Assembly: GCA_937934595.1 (NCBI GenBank)
Contig: CALGZA010000065.1
Location: 1-33,887, forward strand
DNA: 33,887 nucleotides
Direction: 5' to 3'
DNA from: an uncultured Verrucomicrobiales bacterium
Lineage (GTDB): Bacteria; Verrucomicrobiota; Verrucomicrobiia; Verrucomicrobiales; Akkermansiaceae
The position numbers and the translations under genes were made by a program. The notes beneath the pieces are model-generated. The model did not search any database and had not been told where the DNA came from. It worked only from the letters and a program-made list of their open reading frames with translations. Each line of letters starts with the position of its first letter. The stretch's first letter is position 1. Positions 23,669-32,242 of this stretch are shown here, in pieces.

Positions 23669-24949
23669 TTATTTTTTGTTTTCTGGGAGGTTGAAGTCTG
23701 TGTGTGTTCCTTGTCCTGATGCGTTAAGGTTTTGGTCGAGTTTGAGGTATCCTGTGTTGGTTACGACTTTTAGCTGTGCATCTGGTGTTGTGATTCTGGA
23801 TCCTTTGCCTTTGAGTATGATGTTTCCAGTGGTTTTGTTGAATGAGAGGGTCTGTGTGACTGCGGATACTGGTCTGCCTTTGTTGTCTTTACCGCGGATG
23901 ATGACGTTTTTGGTGGCGATGATGCGGCTGACGTCATCGAAGAGTTCGTTGGCTTTGAGTTTGGCGCGGTCTTTTTGGTTTAGTTTTTTTGCTTTGGCTG
24001 ACTGGTTTAGGATGATTTTAAGTTCTCCGTCGCAGGTGAAGGAGTATTTGGGGTGTTTGATGCGAATGTTTCCGTGGTAGACGAAGATGCCTTTTTTGGC
24101 GTCGAATAGTAGTTTGTCGCTTTTGATGCTGATGTATTCTCTGCCTTTGATGGGGGCTAGCTGGGGTGGGGCTGGCTGGGTGTCATCTATGGTGGGGATT
24201 TTGCCAAGTTGTTGGTTTAGTTCTTTACGGATGTTGGCAATTTTTTTCTCTGCTTCTGCGGTAGCGATGATGGCTGCTTTGGTTTGGTCTAGGTCTTTGA
24301 TGATGAGAGCGGTGGATGGCTGTGCGAGTTGATCAATGTGATCACTTTCTTGAGCGGTTAGAGGTGTGGAGGTGATGAGTGCGGTGGCAGCAGCAGCTTT
24401 TACTCCGTTTAGCATTGTTGTCTTTTTCTCTGTTGGAGAATGTTTTTTGACAGGTTGCTTGTTAGAATTATTCATGGAGATTTGTTTTTTAATATAGATG
24501 ATGGTTTGGTTTTTGCCTAGTAAAAAACCGCGTTGATTTTTCCAGTCTATTATAACTCCTTGACTGGAAGTGGAAAATGATTTTCCTGAGAAGGTGAGGT
24601 TTTCTTTGCTTGTGAGGAATCCGGTGTGTTGGTTGTAGTTTACTTGGTTGAGCATTGATCTGGTCCGGATGTTGCCTTTTTCGTCGTAGAGGGCGATTCC
24701 TACTTTGGTGCCTTTTATTTCTTCTTCGCTGATTACTTCGAATTGTTCAGCGGTTAGGAGGGATGAGGGTGTGTAGTCAGGGTTGTATCTGGGGATGCTT
24801 ATTTTTTTTAGGATGCTTCCGGTGGGGAGGAGTTCTAGTGCTGGGATTTGTTGTTTTTTCTTTTGGAGGGTTTCATTGGTTTTTTCGCTCAAGTTATCGG
24901 CTAGGATGACTGAGGTGGTGAGTAGGGATATGATGGTTTTCTGGAGCAT
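23669..24949 (-). CDS. LptC-LptA-like LPS export fusion protein
   Basis: The 426-residue product appears to join two LPS bridge proteins. After a signal sequence (1-17, ending ILA), residues about 50-152 look LptC-like (TKVGIALYDEKGNIRTRSML...GVIIDWKNQRGFLLG). Residues about 250-420 form an OstA/LptA-like beta-jellyroll (ISIKSDKLLFDAKKGIFVYH, RPVSAVTQTLSFNKTTGNII). Between them, Met159 or Met179 starts a stretch like a second signal peptide (KTTMLNGVKAAAATALITS, then TPLTAQ, 177-200). It could be a true fusion, or two products from one gene by internal initiation. LptA bridges LPS across the periplasm and LptC anchors it. Position between kdsA and lptB supports the role. Confidence 0.75.
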   Translation of the reverse strand: MLQKTIISLLTTSVILADNLSEKTNETLQKKKQQIPALELLPTGSILKKISIPRYNPDYTPSSLLTAEQFEVISEEEIKGTKVGIALYDEKGNIRTRSMLNQVNYNQHTGFLTSKENLTFSGKSFSTSSQGVIIDWKNQRGFLLGKNQTIIYIKKQISMNNSNKQPVKKHSPTEKKTTMLNGVKAAAATALITSTPLTAQESDHIDQLAQPSTALIIKDLDQTKAAIIATAEAEKKIANIRKELNQQLGKIPTIDDTQPAPPQLAPIKGREYISIKSDKLLFDAKKGIFVYHGNIRIKHPKYSFTCDGELKIILNQSAKAKKLNQKDRAKLKANELFDDVSRIIATKNVIIRGKDNKGRPVSAVTQTLSFNKTTGNIILKGKGSRITTPDAQLKVVTNTGYLKLDQNLNASGQGTHTDFNLPENKK

Positions 24950-24986
24950 TTTGGGTGTGATGAGGAGGGGGTGGTGTTGAGTTTTG

Positions 24987-25769
24987 TTATTTTCCGTGTG
25001 CTGCTGTGTGTATGTTTGTTAATTTTTTGATGATGTCTTCTATTTCTGTGAGTGGGATTTGGTTTGGTCCGTCAGAGAGGGCTTTGGCTGGATTTGAGTG
25101 TGTTTCCATGAAGACTCCGTCTACTCCGGTGGCGACTGCTGCGCGAGCGAGGACGGGTGCGAGGAATCCGTCTCCTCCTGTGGATCCGCCGAGTCCTCCA
25201 GGGCGCTGGACTGAGTGGGTGGCGTCAAAGATGACTCTGATGCCTTCTTGTTTCATGATGTGAAGTGAGCGCATGTCTACGACTAGGTTATTGTAGCCGA
25301 AGGTGGTGCCTCGTTCTGTGATGTAGAAGTCGTTACAATTGTATGATTGTAGTTTTTTTGCGATGTTGGTGACGTCTAGGGGGGCTAGGAATTGGCCTTT
25401 TTTGACGTTTACTGCTTTTCCTGTTTGGGCGCATGCTTCGATGAGATCGGTTTGGCGGCAGAGGAATGCTGGGATTTGGAGGAGGTCTATGTGTTCTGCG
25501 GCGATTTCTGCTTCTTGGGGGTGGTGGATGTCTGTGGTGACTGGGATGCCGAGTTCTTTTGAGATTTCTCCTAGTATTCTGGTTCCTTCTTTGACTCCTG
25601 GTCCACGGAATGCATCACCTGATGTGCGGTTTGCTTTATCGTATGATGCTTTGAAGTAGAAGTCTATGTTGAGTTTTTCTGCGATGGGTTTGATGGCGCG
25701 AGCCATGTCCCAGGCAAATTCTTCGCTTTCTAGTCCGCATGGGCCGAGGATGAAAAATGGTTGTTTCAT
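24987..25769 (-). CDS. kdsA: 3-deoxy-8-phosphooctulonate synthase, metal-dependent class
   Basis: Condenses arabinose-5-phosphate with phosphoenolpyruvate to make Kdo-8-phosphate, needed for the LPS core. The 260 residues begin FILGPCGLES; Cys11 together with His185 (DATHSVQ), Glu222 (METHSNP) and Asp233 (DGPNQI) match the metal ligands of the Aquifex enzyme, so this is the metal-dependent class rather than the E. coli type with Asn in place of Cys. Other family motifs are DFYFKASYDKANRTS and TERGTTFGYNNLVVDMRSL. It lies 39 bases after the DUF1844 gene and 37 bases before the LptC/A-like gene. Confidence 0.97.
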   Translation of the reverse strand: MKQPFFILGPCGLESEEFAWDMARAIKPIAEKLNIDFYFKASYDKANRTSGDAFRGPGVKEGTRILGEISKELGIPVTTDIHHPQEAEIAAEHIDLLQIPAFLCRQTDLIEACAQTGKAVNVKKGQFLAPLDVTNIAKKLQSYNCNDFYITERGTTFGYNNLVVDMRSLHIMKQEGIRVIFDATHSVQRPGGLGGSTGGDGFLAPVLARAAVATGVDGVFMETHSNPAKALSDGPNQIPLTEIEDIIKKLTNIHTAAHGK

Positions 25770-25808
25770 GTTGTGTGGTGTGGGGTTTGAGATTGTATTA
25801 GTGGTTAT

Positions 25809-26075
25809 TTAACCTAGGTCTTCGGCTTCTTGGTAGAGGTGTGTGAGGTTTTCGATGGCTTTAGTGAGTAGTGTTTGCTCGTCTGTGGTGAGGTTACCGG
25901 ATGTTTTGTTAGCTAGCATTTCGAGTGAGTCTATGACGCTTTTGGCGGCGATGAGGTTGATTGATTTTTCGCCTGTTGCTGGGTTTGGGAGCTGGCCGAG
26001 GAATAGGCCTGCGTTTTGAGCTTGGAGTAGGACGAAGTTGTTGAATCTGGGGTCTGGTGATGGTGTTGATGACAT
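25809..26075 (-). CDS. DUF1844 protein
   Basis: An 88-residue soluble protein of unknown function. It matches DUF1844 by FNNFVLLQAQNAGLFLGQLP, INLIAAKSVIDSLEMLANKT and the acidic helical end LTTDEQTLLTKAIENLTHLY. The family is common in Planctomycetes, Verrucomicrobia and Deltaproteobacteria, often beside lipid or envelope genes. It heads the kdsA-lpt-hpf cluster and is divergent from zwf. The rest of the divergent gap (26076-26198) has no convincing promoter. Confidence 0.85.
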   Translation of the reverse strand: MSSTPSPDPRFNNFVLLQAQNAGLFLGQLPNPATGEKSINLIAAKSVIDSLEMLANKTSGNLTTDEQTLLTKAIENLTHLYQEAEDLG

Positions 26076-26198
26076 GTTGTTGTTAGTGTATCTTTTTTTG
26101 AGTGTTGGGCAAACTGCAATTTGTGAAAAATGATTCTGTTTTTAAGACAAAGTTACCACTTGGCTAATTTGTAAATTTGGTAAATGATCTGCTTATTC

Positions 26199-27737
26199 AT
26201 GAGTAATCCATTTAGAGAAGATTTAGTATCACGATCCCGTCCTGAGGCTTGTACGGTTGTGATTTTTGGTGCGACGGGTGATTTGACTCATCGGAAGTTG
26301 ATACCTGCGTTGTATAATTTGGCTATTGATGGTGAGCTTCCGACTGGTGTGAAGATTATAGGGTTTGCGCGCAGGGATAAGTCTGATGAGGTTTTTAGGG
26401 ATGGGTTGAAGGAGTTAAATAGGGAGGTTTCTAGGAATGGTCATGATGAGGAGATCTGGGGGGATTTTGAGAATATGGTGGAGTATCATCAGAGTGAGTT
26501 TCAGGATGCGGATGGTTATAGGAGGTTAGCGGAGAGGCTGGATGCGATAGATGCTGAGCGGGGAGGTAAGGGGAATAGGTTATTTTATATAGCGAGTGCA
26601 CCTGAGTATTTTGATGATGTTTTGGAGCATTTGAAGTCTGCTGGGCTGAATGAGTCTAGGGATGGTTGCTGGTCACGTGTGATAGTGGAGAAGCCGTTTG
26701 GTGTTGATTTGGCGAGTGCTCGGCATTTGAATGAGGTGGTGAATCAGACGTTTGAGGAGAAGGATACTTATAGGATAGATCATTATTTAGGGAAGGAGAC
26801 GGCGCAGAATATAATGGTGTTACGGTTTGCGAATGCGATTTTTGAGCCGTTGTGGAATAGCCGATATATTAAGCAGGTTCAGATAACATGTGCTGAGCAT
26901 TTGGGTATGGAGGGTGGGCGAGGTGGTTATTATGATAAGTCTGGGGCATTGAGGGATATGGTGCAGAATCATTTGTTGCAGTTATTGAGCTTGGTGGCTA
27001 TGGAGCCGCCAACTGATCTGAGTGCGGATGGTGTAAGGGATGAGAAGGTGAAGGTTATACGTTCTTTGAGGCAGTGGGATAGTCCTGAGTTAGTGGAGGA
27101 GAATGTGGTAAGGGCTCAGTATTCTGCGGGGCATGTACATGGTAAGAGTGTGGTGGGGTATAGGGAGGAGGACCGTGTGGATCCGGAGTCTATGACTGAG
27201 ACTTATGTGGCATTGCGCTGTATGGTGGATACGTGGCGATGGAGCGGGGTGCCTTTTTATATAAGGATGGGGAAGAGGCTGCCTAAGAAGGCTACTGAGA
27301 TTTCTGTTCATTTTAGGCCTGCACCTAATGTTTTATTTAATGCGACGCCAGGTGAGACGGATGAGGGGAATGTCTTGGTGATACGGATTCAGCCGGATGA
27401 GGGTATTTCTTTACGGATGGTTTCTAAGATACCTGGGACGACTTTGCGCTTGGAGCCGGTGAAGATGGATTTTCATTATTCTACGAGTTTTGGTAAGGGT
27501 AGTCCTGAGGCTTATGAGCGGTTGTTGTTAGATGCGATGGCTGGTGATGCTACGCTGTTTGCTAGGAGGGATGAGGTTGAGGAGGCTTGGAGGTTTATCG
27601 ATCATATTCAGCGTGGTTGGCATGATAGTGGAGAAGGGGATGAGCTGAGTATGGCTGAATTTGTGGCTGGATCATGGGGGCCTGAGGAGGCTGATGCTCT
27701 GTTAGAGAAGGATGGTAATAGTTGGAGGAGGCTTTAG
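26199..27737 (+). CDS. zwf: Glucose-6-phosphate 1-dehydrogenase
   Basis: Oxidises glucose-6-phosphate to 6-phosphogluconolactone, yielding NADPH, at the entry of the oxidative pentose phosphate pathway. The 512 residues have the nucleotide-binding GATGDLTHRKL (24-34), the substrate-binding RIDHYLGKE (about 192-200) with its catalytic His context, and the C-terminal conserved LRLEPVKMDFHY and PEAYERLLLDAM. The ATG at 26199 gives the family start; an ATG 15 bases upstream is less likely. The gene is extremely G-rich on its own strand (27121-27180: G 28, C 6). opcA follows after 6 bases. Confidence 0.97.
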   Translation: MSNPFREDLVSRSRPEACTVVIFGATGDLTHRKLIPALYNLAIDGELPTGVKIIGFARRDKSDEVFRDGLKELNREVSRNGHDEEIWGDFENMVEYHQSEFQDADGYRRLAERLDAIDAERGGKGNRLFYIASAPEYFDDVLEHLKSAGLNESRDGCWSRVIVEKPFGVDLASARHLNEVVNQTFEEKDTYRIDHYLGKETAQNIMVLRFANAIFEPLWNSRYIKQVQITCAEHLGMEGGRGGYYDKSGALRDMVQNHLLQLLSLVAMEPPTDLSADGVRDEKVKVIRSLRQWDSPELVEENVVRAQYSAGHVHGKSVVGYREEDRVDPESMTETYVALRCMVDTWRWSGVPFYIRMGKRLPKKATEISVHFRPAPNVLFNATPGETDEGNVLVIRIQPDEGISLRMVSKIPGTTLRLEPVKMDFHYSTSFGKGSPEAYERLLLDAMAGDATLFARRDEVEEAWRFIDHIQRGWHDSGEGDELSMAEFVAGSWGPEEADALLEKDGNSWRRL

Positions 27738-27743
27738 AATAAG

Positions 27744-28841
27744 ATGAATAGATCTGAAGAAATGATGACTGCTCCTGAGAATGCTGAGTTACTTGGTGTG
27801 GAGGTTCCTGTGGCAAAGATAGAACGTAAACTGCGTGAGTTGTGGGAGGTGGATGATGCGCGAGCGAATGCTTCTTTGATTAATTTAGCTTTGTATTCTG
27901 AGGAGAATGGGGATCTGGCTAGGAATTCTGAGATTGTTAGAGAGATAACACGTGAGCATGCTTGCAGAGCGTTACTGATAGGGCGTGATGTTAGTGTGGA
28001 GAAGGTTTCTGTTAGGTCATGGATAACTGCACATTGTCATTTGGTGCATGGTAAGAAGTCTGTGTGCTGTGAGCAGATAGCGTTTCATTTGACGGGGACT
28101 TCGAGAGGGAGGTTTAGGAATACTATTTTTGCACATTTGCAGAGTGATTTGCCGTTGGTTTTTTGGTGGCAGGGTAATTTGAGTGGGATGTTTAATGAGA
28201 GTTTGTATAGGCGGATTGACCGTTTTGTTATAGATAGTTCTGATTGGGGAGATGTTGTTGCGCAGTATGGAAGGGTAAATGCAGCTATTGAGGAGGTGGG
28301 TTTAGTGGTTCAGGATTTAGCTTGGACGCGTACTTATCATTTTAGGTTAGCTGTGGCTTCATTGTATGATGATTTGGTGGCTGCGAGATCGTTAGTTGGG
28401 ACTCGGAGTGTTAAGGTTGTGGTGAGTGAGCAATATCGTACTTCTGGTTTGTTGCTTTTGGCTTGGTTTGCTGAGATGGCTGGATGGGAAAGGGCGCAAG
28501 ACTTGATAGAGGATGATGGGCATGGGGGGAGTTATCGATTTGAGACTAGAGAGGGTGGTTTGGTGGATGCGAGTGTGGTATTTGAGGAGGGAGGTGCGCC
28601 GATAGGTATGATAGAGGTGGAGTCAGTTGGGGTGTGTTTGAGGGTGAGCAGGGAGGTGGGAGGTAAGCATTTACACCATCAATTTATTAGTGAGGGGCAT
28701 GTGGTGGATCTGCATGGACCGGTGGATAGTGATTTTAGGGCTGAATTGTTAGCTGATCAGCTTTCAAGGGGTGGGAAGAATTCTTTATTTAAGAGGACGT
28801 TACCTACTTTTTTGAGTTTGCTTCATTGGGAGGGTAGTTAG
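27744..28841 (+). CDS. opcA: Glucose-6-phosphate dehydrogenase assembly protein OpcA
   Basis: Needed for assembly or activation of glucose-6-phosphate dehydrogenase in cyanobacteria and Actinobacteria. The 365-residue protein has the family traits: RELWEVDDARANASLINLAL near the N-terminus, SWITAHCHLVHGKKSVCCEQ (about 93-112), then LQSDLPLVFWWQGNLS and DRFVIDSSDW. It starts 6 bases after zwf, the usual order, which supports the call. Some of zwf's last bases include GGAGG, but it is 13 bases from this ATG. Alternatives at 27759 or 27762 (MMTAPENAE) cannot be excluded. The 207-base gap that follows shows no terminator or gene. Confidence 0.92.
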   Translation: MNRSEEMMTAPENAELLGVEVPVAKIERKLRELWEVDDARANASLINLALYSEENGDLARNSEIVREITREHACRALLIGRDVSVEKVSVRSWITAHCHLVHGKKSVCCEQIAFHLTGTSRGRFRNTIFAHLQSDLPLVFWWQGNLSGMFNESLYRRIDRFVIDSSDWGDVVAQYGRVNAAIEEVGLVVQDLAWTRTYHFRLAVASLYDDLVAARSLVGTRSVKVVVSEQYRTSGLLLLAWFAEMAGWERAQDLIEDDGHGGSYRFETREGGLVDASVVFEEGGAPIGMIEVESVGVCLRVSREVGGKHLHHQFISEGHVVDLHGPVDSDFRAELLADQLSRGGKNSLFKRTLPTFLSLLHWEGS

Positions 28842-29048
28842 GTTATTTGGCTGTTATTTTGGATGTCTGTTATTGGGTATTTGTCTGTTAGGATGTTGTT
28901 TTGTCGATGGCGGAGATTTGTATTTTCTCAGGTTATTCAGTTGTGTTTCTAGCGCTGAGATGAATGGTGAGTATGTTAGCTAATATGGCTTGAATGATGA
29001 ATCTGTGTTTAATGTTTGCGCTGTATCTTATATGACTTGGGGGAAAGG

Positions 29049-30023
29049 TTACGTTAGCTTTTGTTGGAGTAGGACCTTGAAGGCTGATCCAGCGCCGTCT
29101 GGGTGGGTTAGGAAGTGGTCAGCAGGGGTATCTTTAATGAATGGGAGGAGGAAGTCTCGTTGGTTGGTAAGTGAGATGGTTTTTAGGTTTAGTGTATTTC
29201 CCCAGTTGATGAGGTCTGTGAAGTTCACATCTGCGGTGATGTCTTGCCGGCCTGGGTTAAGGTAGGTGGCTGGGCCGGTGATGTGTTGGTGGTTTGAGTA
29301 TGCTCTGAGGGTTCCTCTTGGCATGCGGTAGTAGAGTTTATCGATAGTGTCACCGTAGTCTATGGTGAGTAGTTGTCCTGACAGCCAGTGTGGTGTCCAT
29401 TCTTGTAGCCATTGGTGATATGACTCGTGGATTTCGATGCGTTGATCTGGCTTATATTTGTTAGATTTTGTTGCTGATGAGTTTGGGAGATTTTTTTGGC
29501 ATGGTAGGAAGATTTCTGTTTGTTGGTTTAGGTATAGTTCTAGCCATTGGGTGTTGTTTTTTTTGAGTATCCTAACTGGGAAGGCGTCTACGAGTTCGTT
29601 GGAGAAAATGAATGCGATGCCTTTGGTGGCTTTGAGTGCGGTTTTGATGTTGTTGTGCCAGTGGATTTTTTTTGAGTTTATTTTTTGTTGTTGTGCAGTC
29701 AATGTTGGGGAGCTGTCGACGATGTGGTAGTTAAGCTTCCAGCGTTTTATTAGGGGTGTAGAGTGGATGATGGTTTTTGCTAGTGATCCGTCACCGCCGC
29801 CAATTTCTATGAGGTTAAGGGGTTGTTTTTGGGTTTTTGCCCATTGGAGTGCGGAGTGTGCGATGGCACGGCCGAGTGCTCTGCTGAGTGTGGCGGTGGT
29901 GGAGAAGTCACCTGTTTTGCCAACTGTTTTGATATGTTTGGCGTAGTATCCATGGCAGGGGTCATGGAGAGCGCGCTGCATGAATGAGTCAAAACGCACC
30001 GGGTTGGTGTTGTCTGGATTCAT
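29049..30023 (-). CDS. MidA/NDUFAF7-family SAM-dependent methyltransferase
   Basis: The 324 residues match the DUF185 methyltransferase family, whose mitochondrial member NDUFAF7 methylates an arginine of a complex I subunit. Landmarks are the N-terminal VRFDSFMQRALHDPCHGYYA, TGDFSTTATLSRALGRAIA, the SAM-binding IEIGGGDGSLAKTI (about 71-84), the acidic IVDSSPTL and IFSNELVDAFPV. The bacterial role is not settled; the substrate is unknown. The protein is a little shorter than usual (about 350-380). It begins 17 bases after the ligase gene on the same strand, so co-transcription is likely. Confidence 0.88.
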   Translation of the reverse strand: MNPDNTNPVRFDSFMQRALHDPCHGYYAKHIKTVGKTGDFSTTATLSRALGRAIAHSALQWAKTQKQPLNLIEIGGGDGSLAKTIIHSTPLIKRWKLNYHIVDSSPTLTAQQQKINSKKIHWHNNIKTALKATKGIAFIFSNELVDAFPVRILKKNNTQWLELYLNQQTEIFLPCQKNLPNSSATKSNKYKPDQRIEIHESYHQWLQEWTPHWLSGQLLTIDYGDTIDKLYYRMPRGTLRAYSNHQHITGPATYLNPGRQDITADVNFTDLINWGNTLNLKTISLTNQRDFLLPFIKDTPADHFLTHPDGAGSAFKVLLQQKLT

Positions 30024-30039
30024 GCTGGGTGGGGATGGG

Positions 30040-32193
30040 TTAGCGGTAGTTAGCGACTAGGTTTTCACAGCCTTTTATGTCTAGTTTGCCGGAAGCTAGT
30101 ACTGGTATTTCTGATACGGCTAGAATGTCTCTTGGGCACCAGAGTGAGGGGATTTTTATGTCTAGTAGTTTGTATCTTAGGTCGATGCATGCTTGAGATG
30201 CAGTGGTGGGGTCTGTGATGCTTGATAGCATGATGATGGCTTCGCCCTTTTTTTCGTCTGGGATGCCGACTACGGCTATTTTTCGTTCTGTTTCTTCATC
30301 TAGTCCAAGGACTTCGATGATGGCTGCTTCTAGTGTCTCGTGAGGGACCATTTCACCGCCGATTTTTGAGAATCTGGAGATTCTGCCTTCGATATGAAGG
30401 AAACCTTCTTCATCGACTCTGCCTACATCTCCAGTTTTGAACCAATCGTTTTCGAAGACTTCGTTGGTTTTTTCTTGGTTGTTGAGGTATCCAGGGAAGA
30501 TGTTTGGTCCTTTGAGCCAGATGACACCGGATTCGTTGATGTCGCATTCTTTATCAGTGGCTGCATTGGTCATTTTGACAGCGATTCCGGCGAGGAACTG
30601 TCCGACGGATCCGTTTTTGGCGGAGTGGATGTCTGGTTCAGGAGTTTCTGTGACTGGGTTGATGATGTTAAAGTTAGTAGCAGGAGATGTTTCTGTGAGT
30701 CCGTATCCTTCTTGTGGGAAGACGCCGAATTTTTTGTAGAATGATTCTGCGAGTGATGCTGGTAGTTTTTCTGCGCCTGTGACGACGAGTTTGACGGATT
30801 CGAGTTGCTCAGGTTTTACTCTACGCATGTATCCTCTGAGGAATGTGGGAGTGGATAGGAGGAATGATATTTTGTTGTTTTCGATGAGTTCAGCGAGTCT
30901 TTTGGTTTCTAGAGGGGTTGGGTAAGATACTATGTTGATACCTTGAATGATGGGGAACCAGAGGGTGGCTGTGCAGCCGAATGAGTGGAAGAGAGGGAGG
31001 CAGCCGAGAAGGGACTCGTTATCTTGGTCAAGTCCTAGTCTGCTGCTAAATTGGCATACGTTGGCAAGTAGGTTTTTGTGTGTAAGTGGGACACCTTTTG
31101 GTGAGCCTGACGATCCTGATGTGAAGAGTAGGACGGCTTCTTCATCTCCTCCGGATTTGTCGATCTTAGCGAAGCGTGCGATCATGTCGACAGGGAATAT
31201 CTTGGATACGATTACCCAGCGTTTGATAGATTTTTTGATGGTGGGTAGGATACGTTCTACGTGTATGAGGTCTCTGACTGGTGGCCAAGGGAAGTCGCTT
31301 ACTTTTCTGACGAATGGGTCTGCGGTGATAAATTTGTCTACGTCTGCTTGTGCGATGCTGGATTTGATGGCATCATGGCTGGCTGTGAAGTTTATGTTGA
31401 CTGGGACTTTGCCAGCGAAGATGACGGCTAGGTTTGCGATTAGGCCACCGATTCCAGGGGGGAGGATGATGGCGACGCGTTTTTTATTAGTTTGTTCTTT
31501 TAGGTGTCTAGCAAAAGCAAGTGCGATTCCGAGTATGACTGAGTAGTTACGTTCTTGGTCGTTTGTTCCGTCGATTATTTTGTTTTTGCCGTTTATTTTT
31601 AGTCCTTTGAGTAGGTTGTATCCGAGTGATTCTTGTAGGAATGGTCTTTGGTTAAAGGCTTTTGAGATACCTAGTAGGTTTGCTTGTTGCCATTTGGCTG
31701 GGTTTACGATGTCAGCTGAGATTTTGGGCATGAATACCAGAGTTGAACCTGGTGTTTCTGTTGTTGTTTTTAAGGTGGTTTGGAGTGGGTTATGAACAGC
31801 AAGAGGTGTGACTGTGAGTTTGAGGTTACAGAGCGTTTTGAGAATTTGTGGTTGGATGTGCGAGGCGGCTCCGTCTAGCGCATTGACTTGGCCTGGAAGG
31901 AAGATGGCGATGCCGTCTTTGCCGAGGTCTTTGAGGAGTTTACGACCAACGGCTTGTGGGTCTGGGTCATTGACGGAGAATGAAGCGGCTTCAACTGGCT
32001 GGATGGCTAGGAAGTTTTCAGTTTCGTTTGGAAGGACGACATTATTTTCACAGATCCAGATGATGGTTCTACCTGCTAGCGCAGGGTGATTTTCTAGAGC
32101 TAGCATTTCAGAGTGATCTAGTCTGCCAGGGATGATGAGTGTGGGCGACTTAGGGATGTGATCTGCCCCGAGGAAATTGAATGTATTGCTCAT
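30040..32193 (-). CDS. Aas-like acyl-[acyl-carrier-protein]/CoA ligase with degenerate acyltransferase domain
   Basis: The 717-residue protein resembles Aas (2-acylglycerophosphoethanolamine acyltransferase/acyl-ACP synthetase). Residues about 215-717 form a complete AMP-forming ligase: LLFTSGSSGSPKGVPLTHKN (about 354), GYGLTETSPATNF, FKTGDVGRVDEEGFLHIEGR and a C-terminal SGKLDIKGCENL lysine. The ligase half is Aas-like from RVAIILPPGIGGLIANLAVI. Residues about 1-190 have the outline of a PlsC acyltransferase (IFLPGQ... where FPEG is expected, and VTPLAVH), but no HxxxxD catalytic motif. It may therefore only activate fatty acids. It is cytoplasmic or membrane-bound, between nusB and the MidA-like gene. 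Confidence 0.82.
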   Translation of the reverse strand: MSNTFNFLGADHIPKSPTLIIPGRLDHSEMLALENHPALAGRTIIWICENNVVLPNETENFLAIQPVEAASFSVNDPDPQAVGRKLLKDLGKDGIAIFLPGQVNALDGAASHIQPQILKTLCNLKLTVTPLAVHNPLQTTLKTTTETPGSTLVFMPKISADIVNPAKWQQANLLGISKAFNQRPFLQESLGYNLLKGLKINGKNKIIDGTNDQERNYSVILGIALAFARHLKEQTNKKRVAIILPPGIGGLIANLAVIFAGKVPVNINFTASHDAIKSSIAQADVDKFITADPFVRKVSDFPWPPVRDLIHVERILPTIKKSIKRWVIVSKIFPVDMIARFAKIDKSGGDEEAVLLFTSGSSGSPKGVPLTHKNLLANVCQFSSRLGLDQDNESLLGCLPLFHSFGCTATLWFPIIQGINIVSYPTPLETKRLAELIENNKISFLLSTPTFLRGYMRRVKPEQLESVKLVVTGAEKLPASLAESFYKKFGVFPQEGYGLTETSPATNFNIINPVTETPEPDIHSAKNGSVGQFLAGIAVKMTNAATDKECDINESGVIWLKGPNIFPGYLNNQEKTNEVFENDWFKTGDVGRVDEEGFLHIEGRISRFSKIGGEMVPHETLEAAIIEVLGLDEETERKIAVVGIPDEKKGEAIIMLSSITDPTTASQACIDLRYKLLDIKIPSLWCPRDILAVSEIPVLASGKLDIKGCENLVANYR

Positions 32194-32242
32194 AGCTTGT
32201 GATTGATAGTCTCAGCAGTATGTTTTGTTTTACTGTGGAGGT

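Noticed and set aside
28842..29048. Small gene or terminator between opcA and the MidA-like gene
   Set aside because: Only a 6-base inverted repeat (TCTCAG / CTGAGA) with a long loop and no T run, and short frames without coding features.
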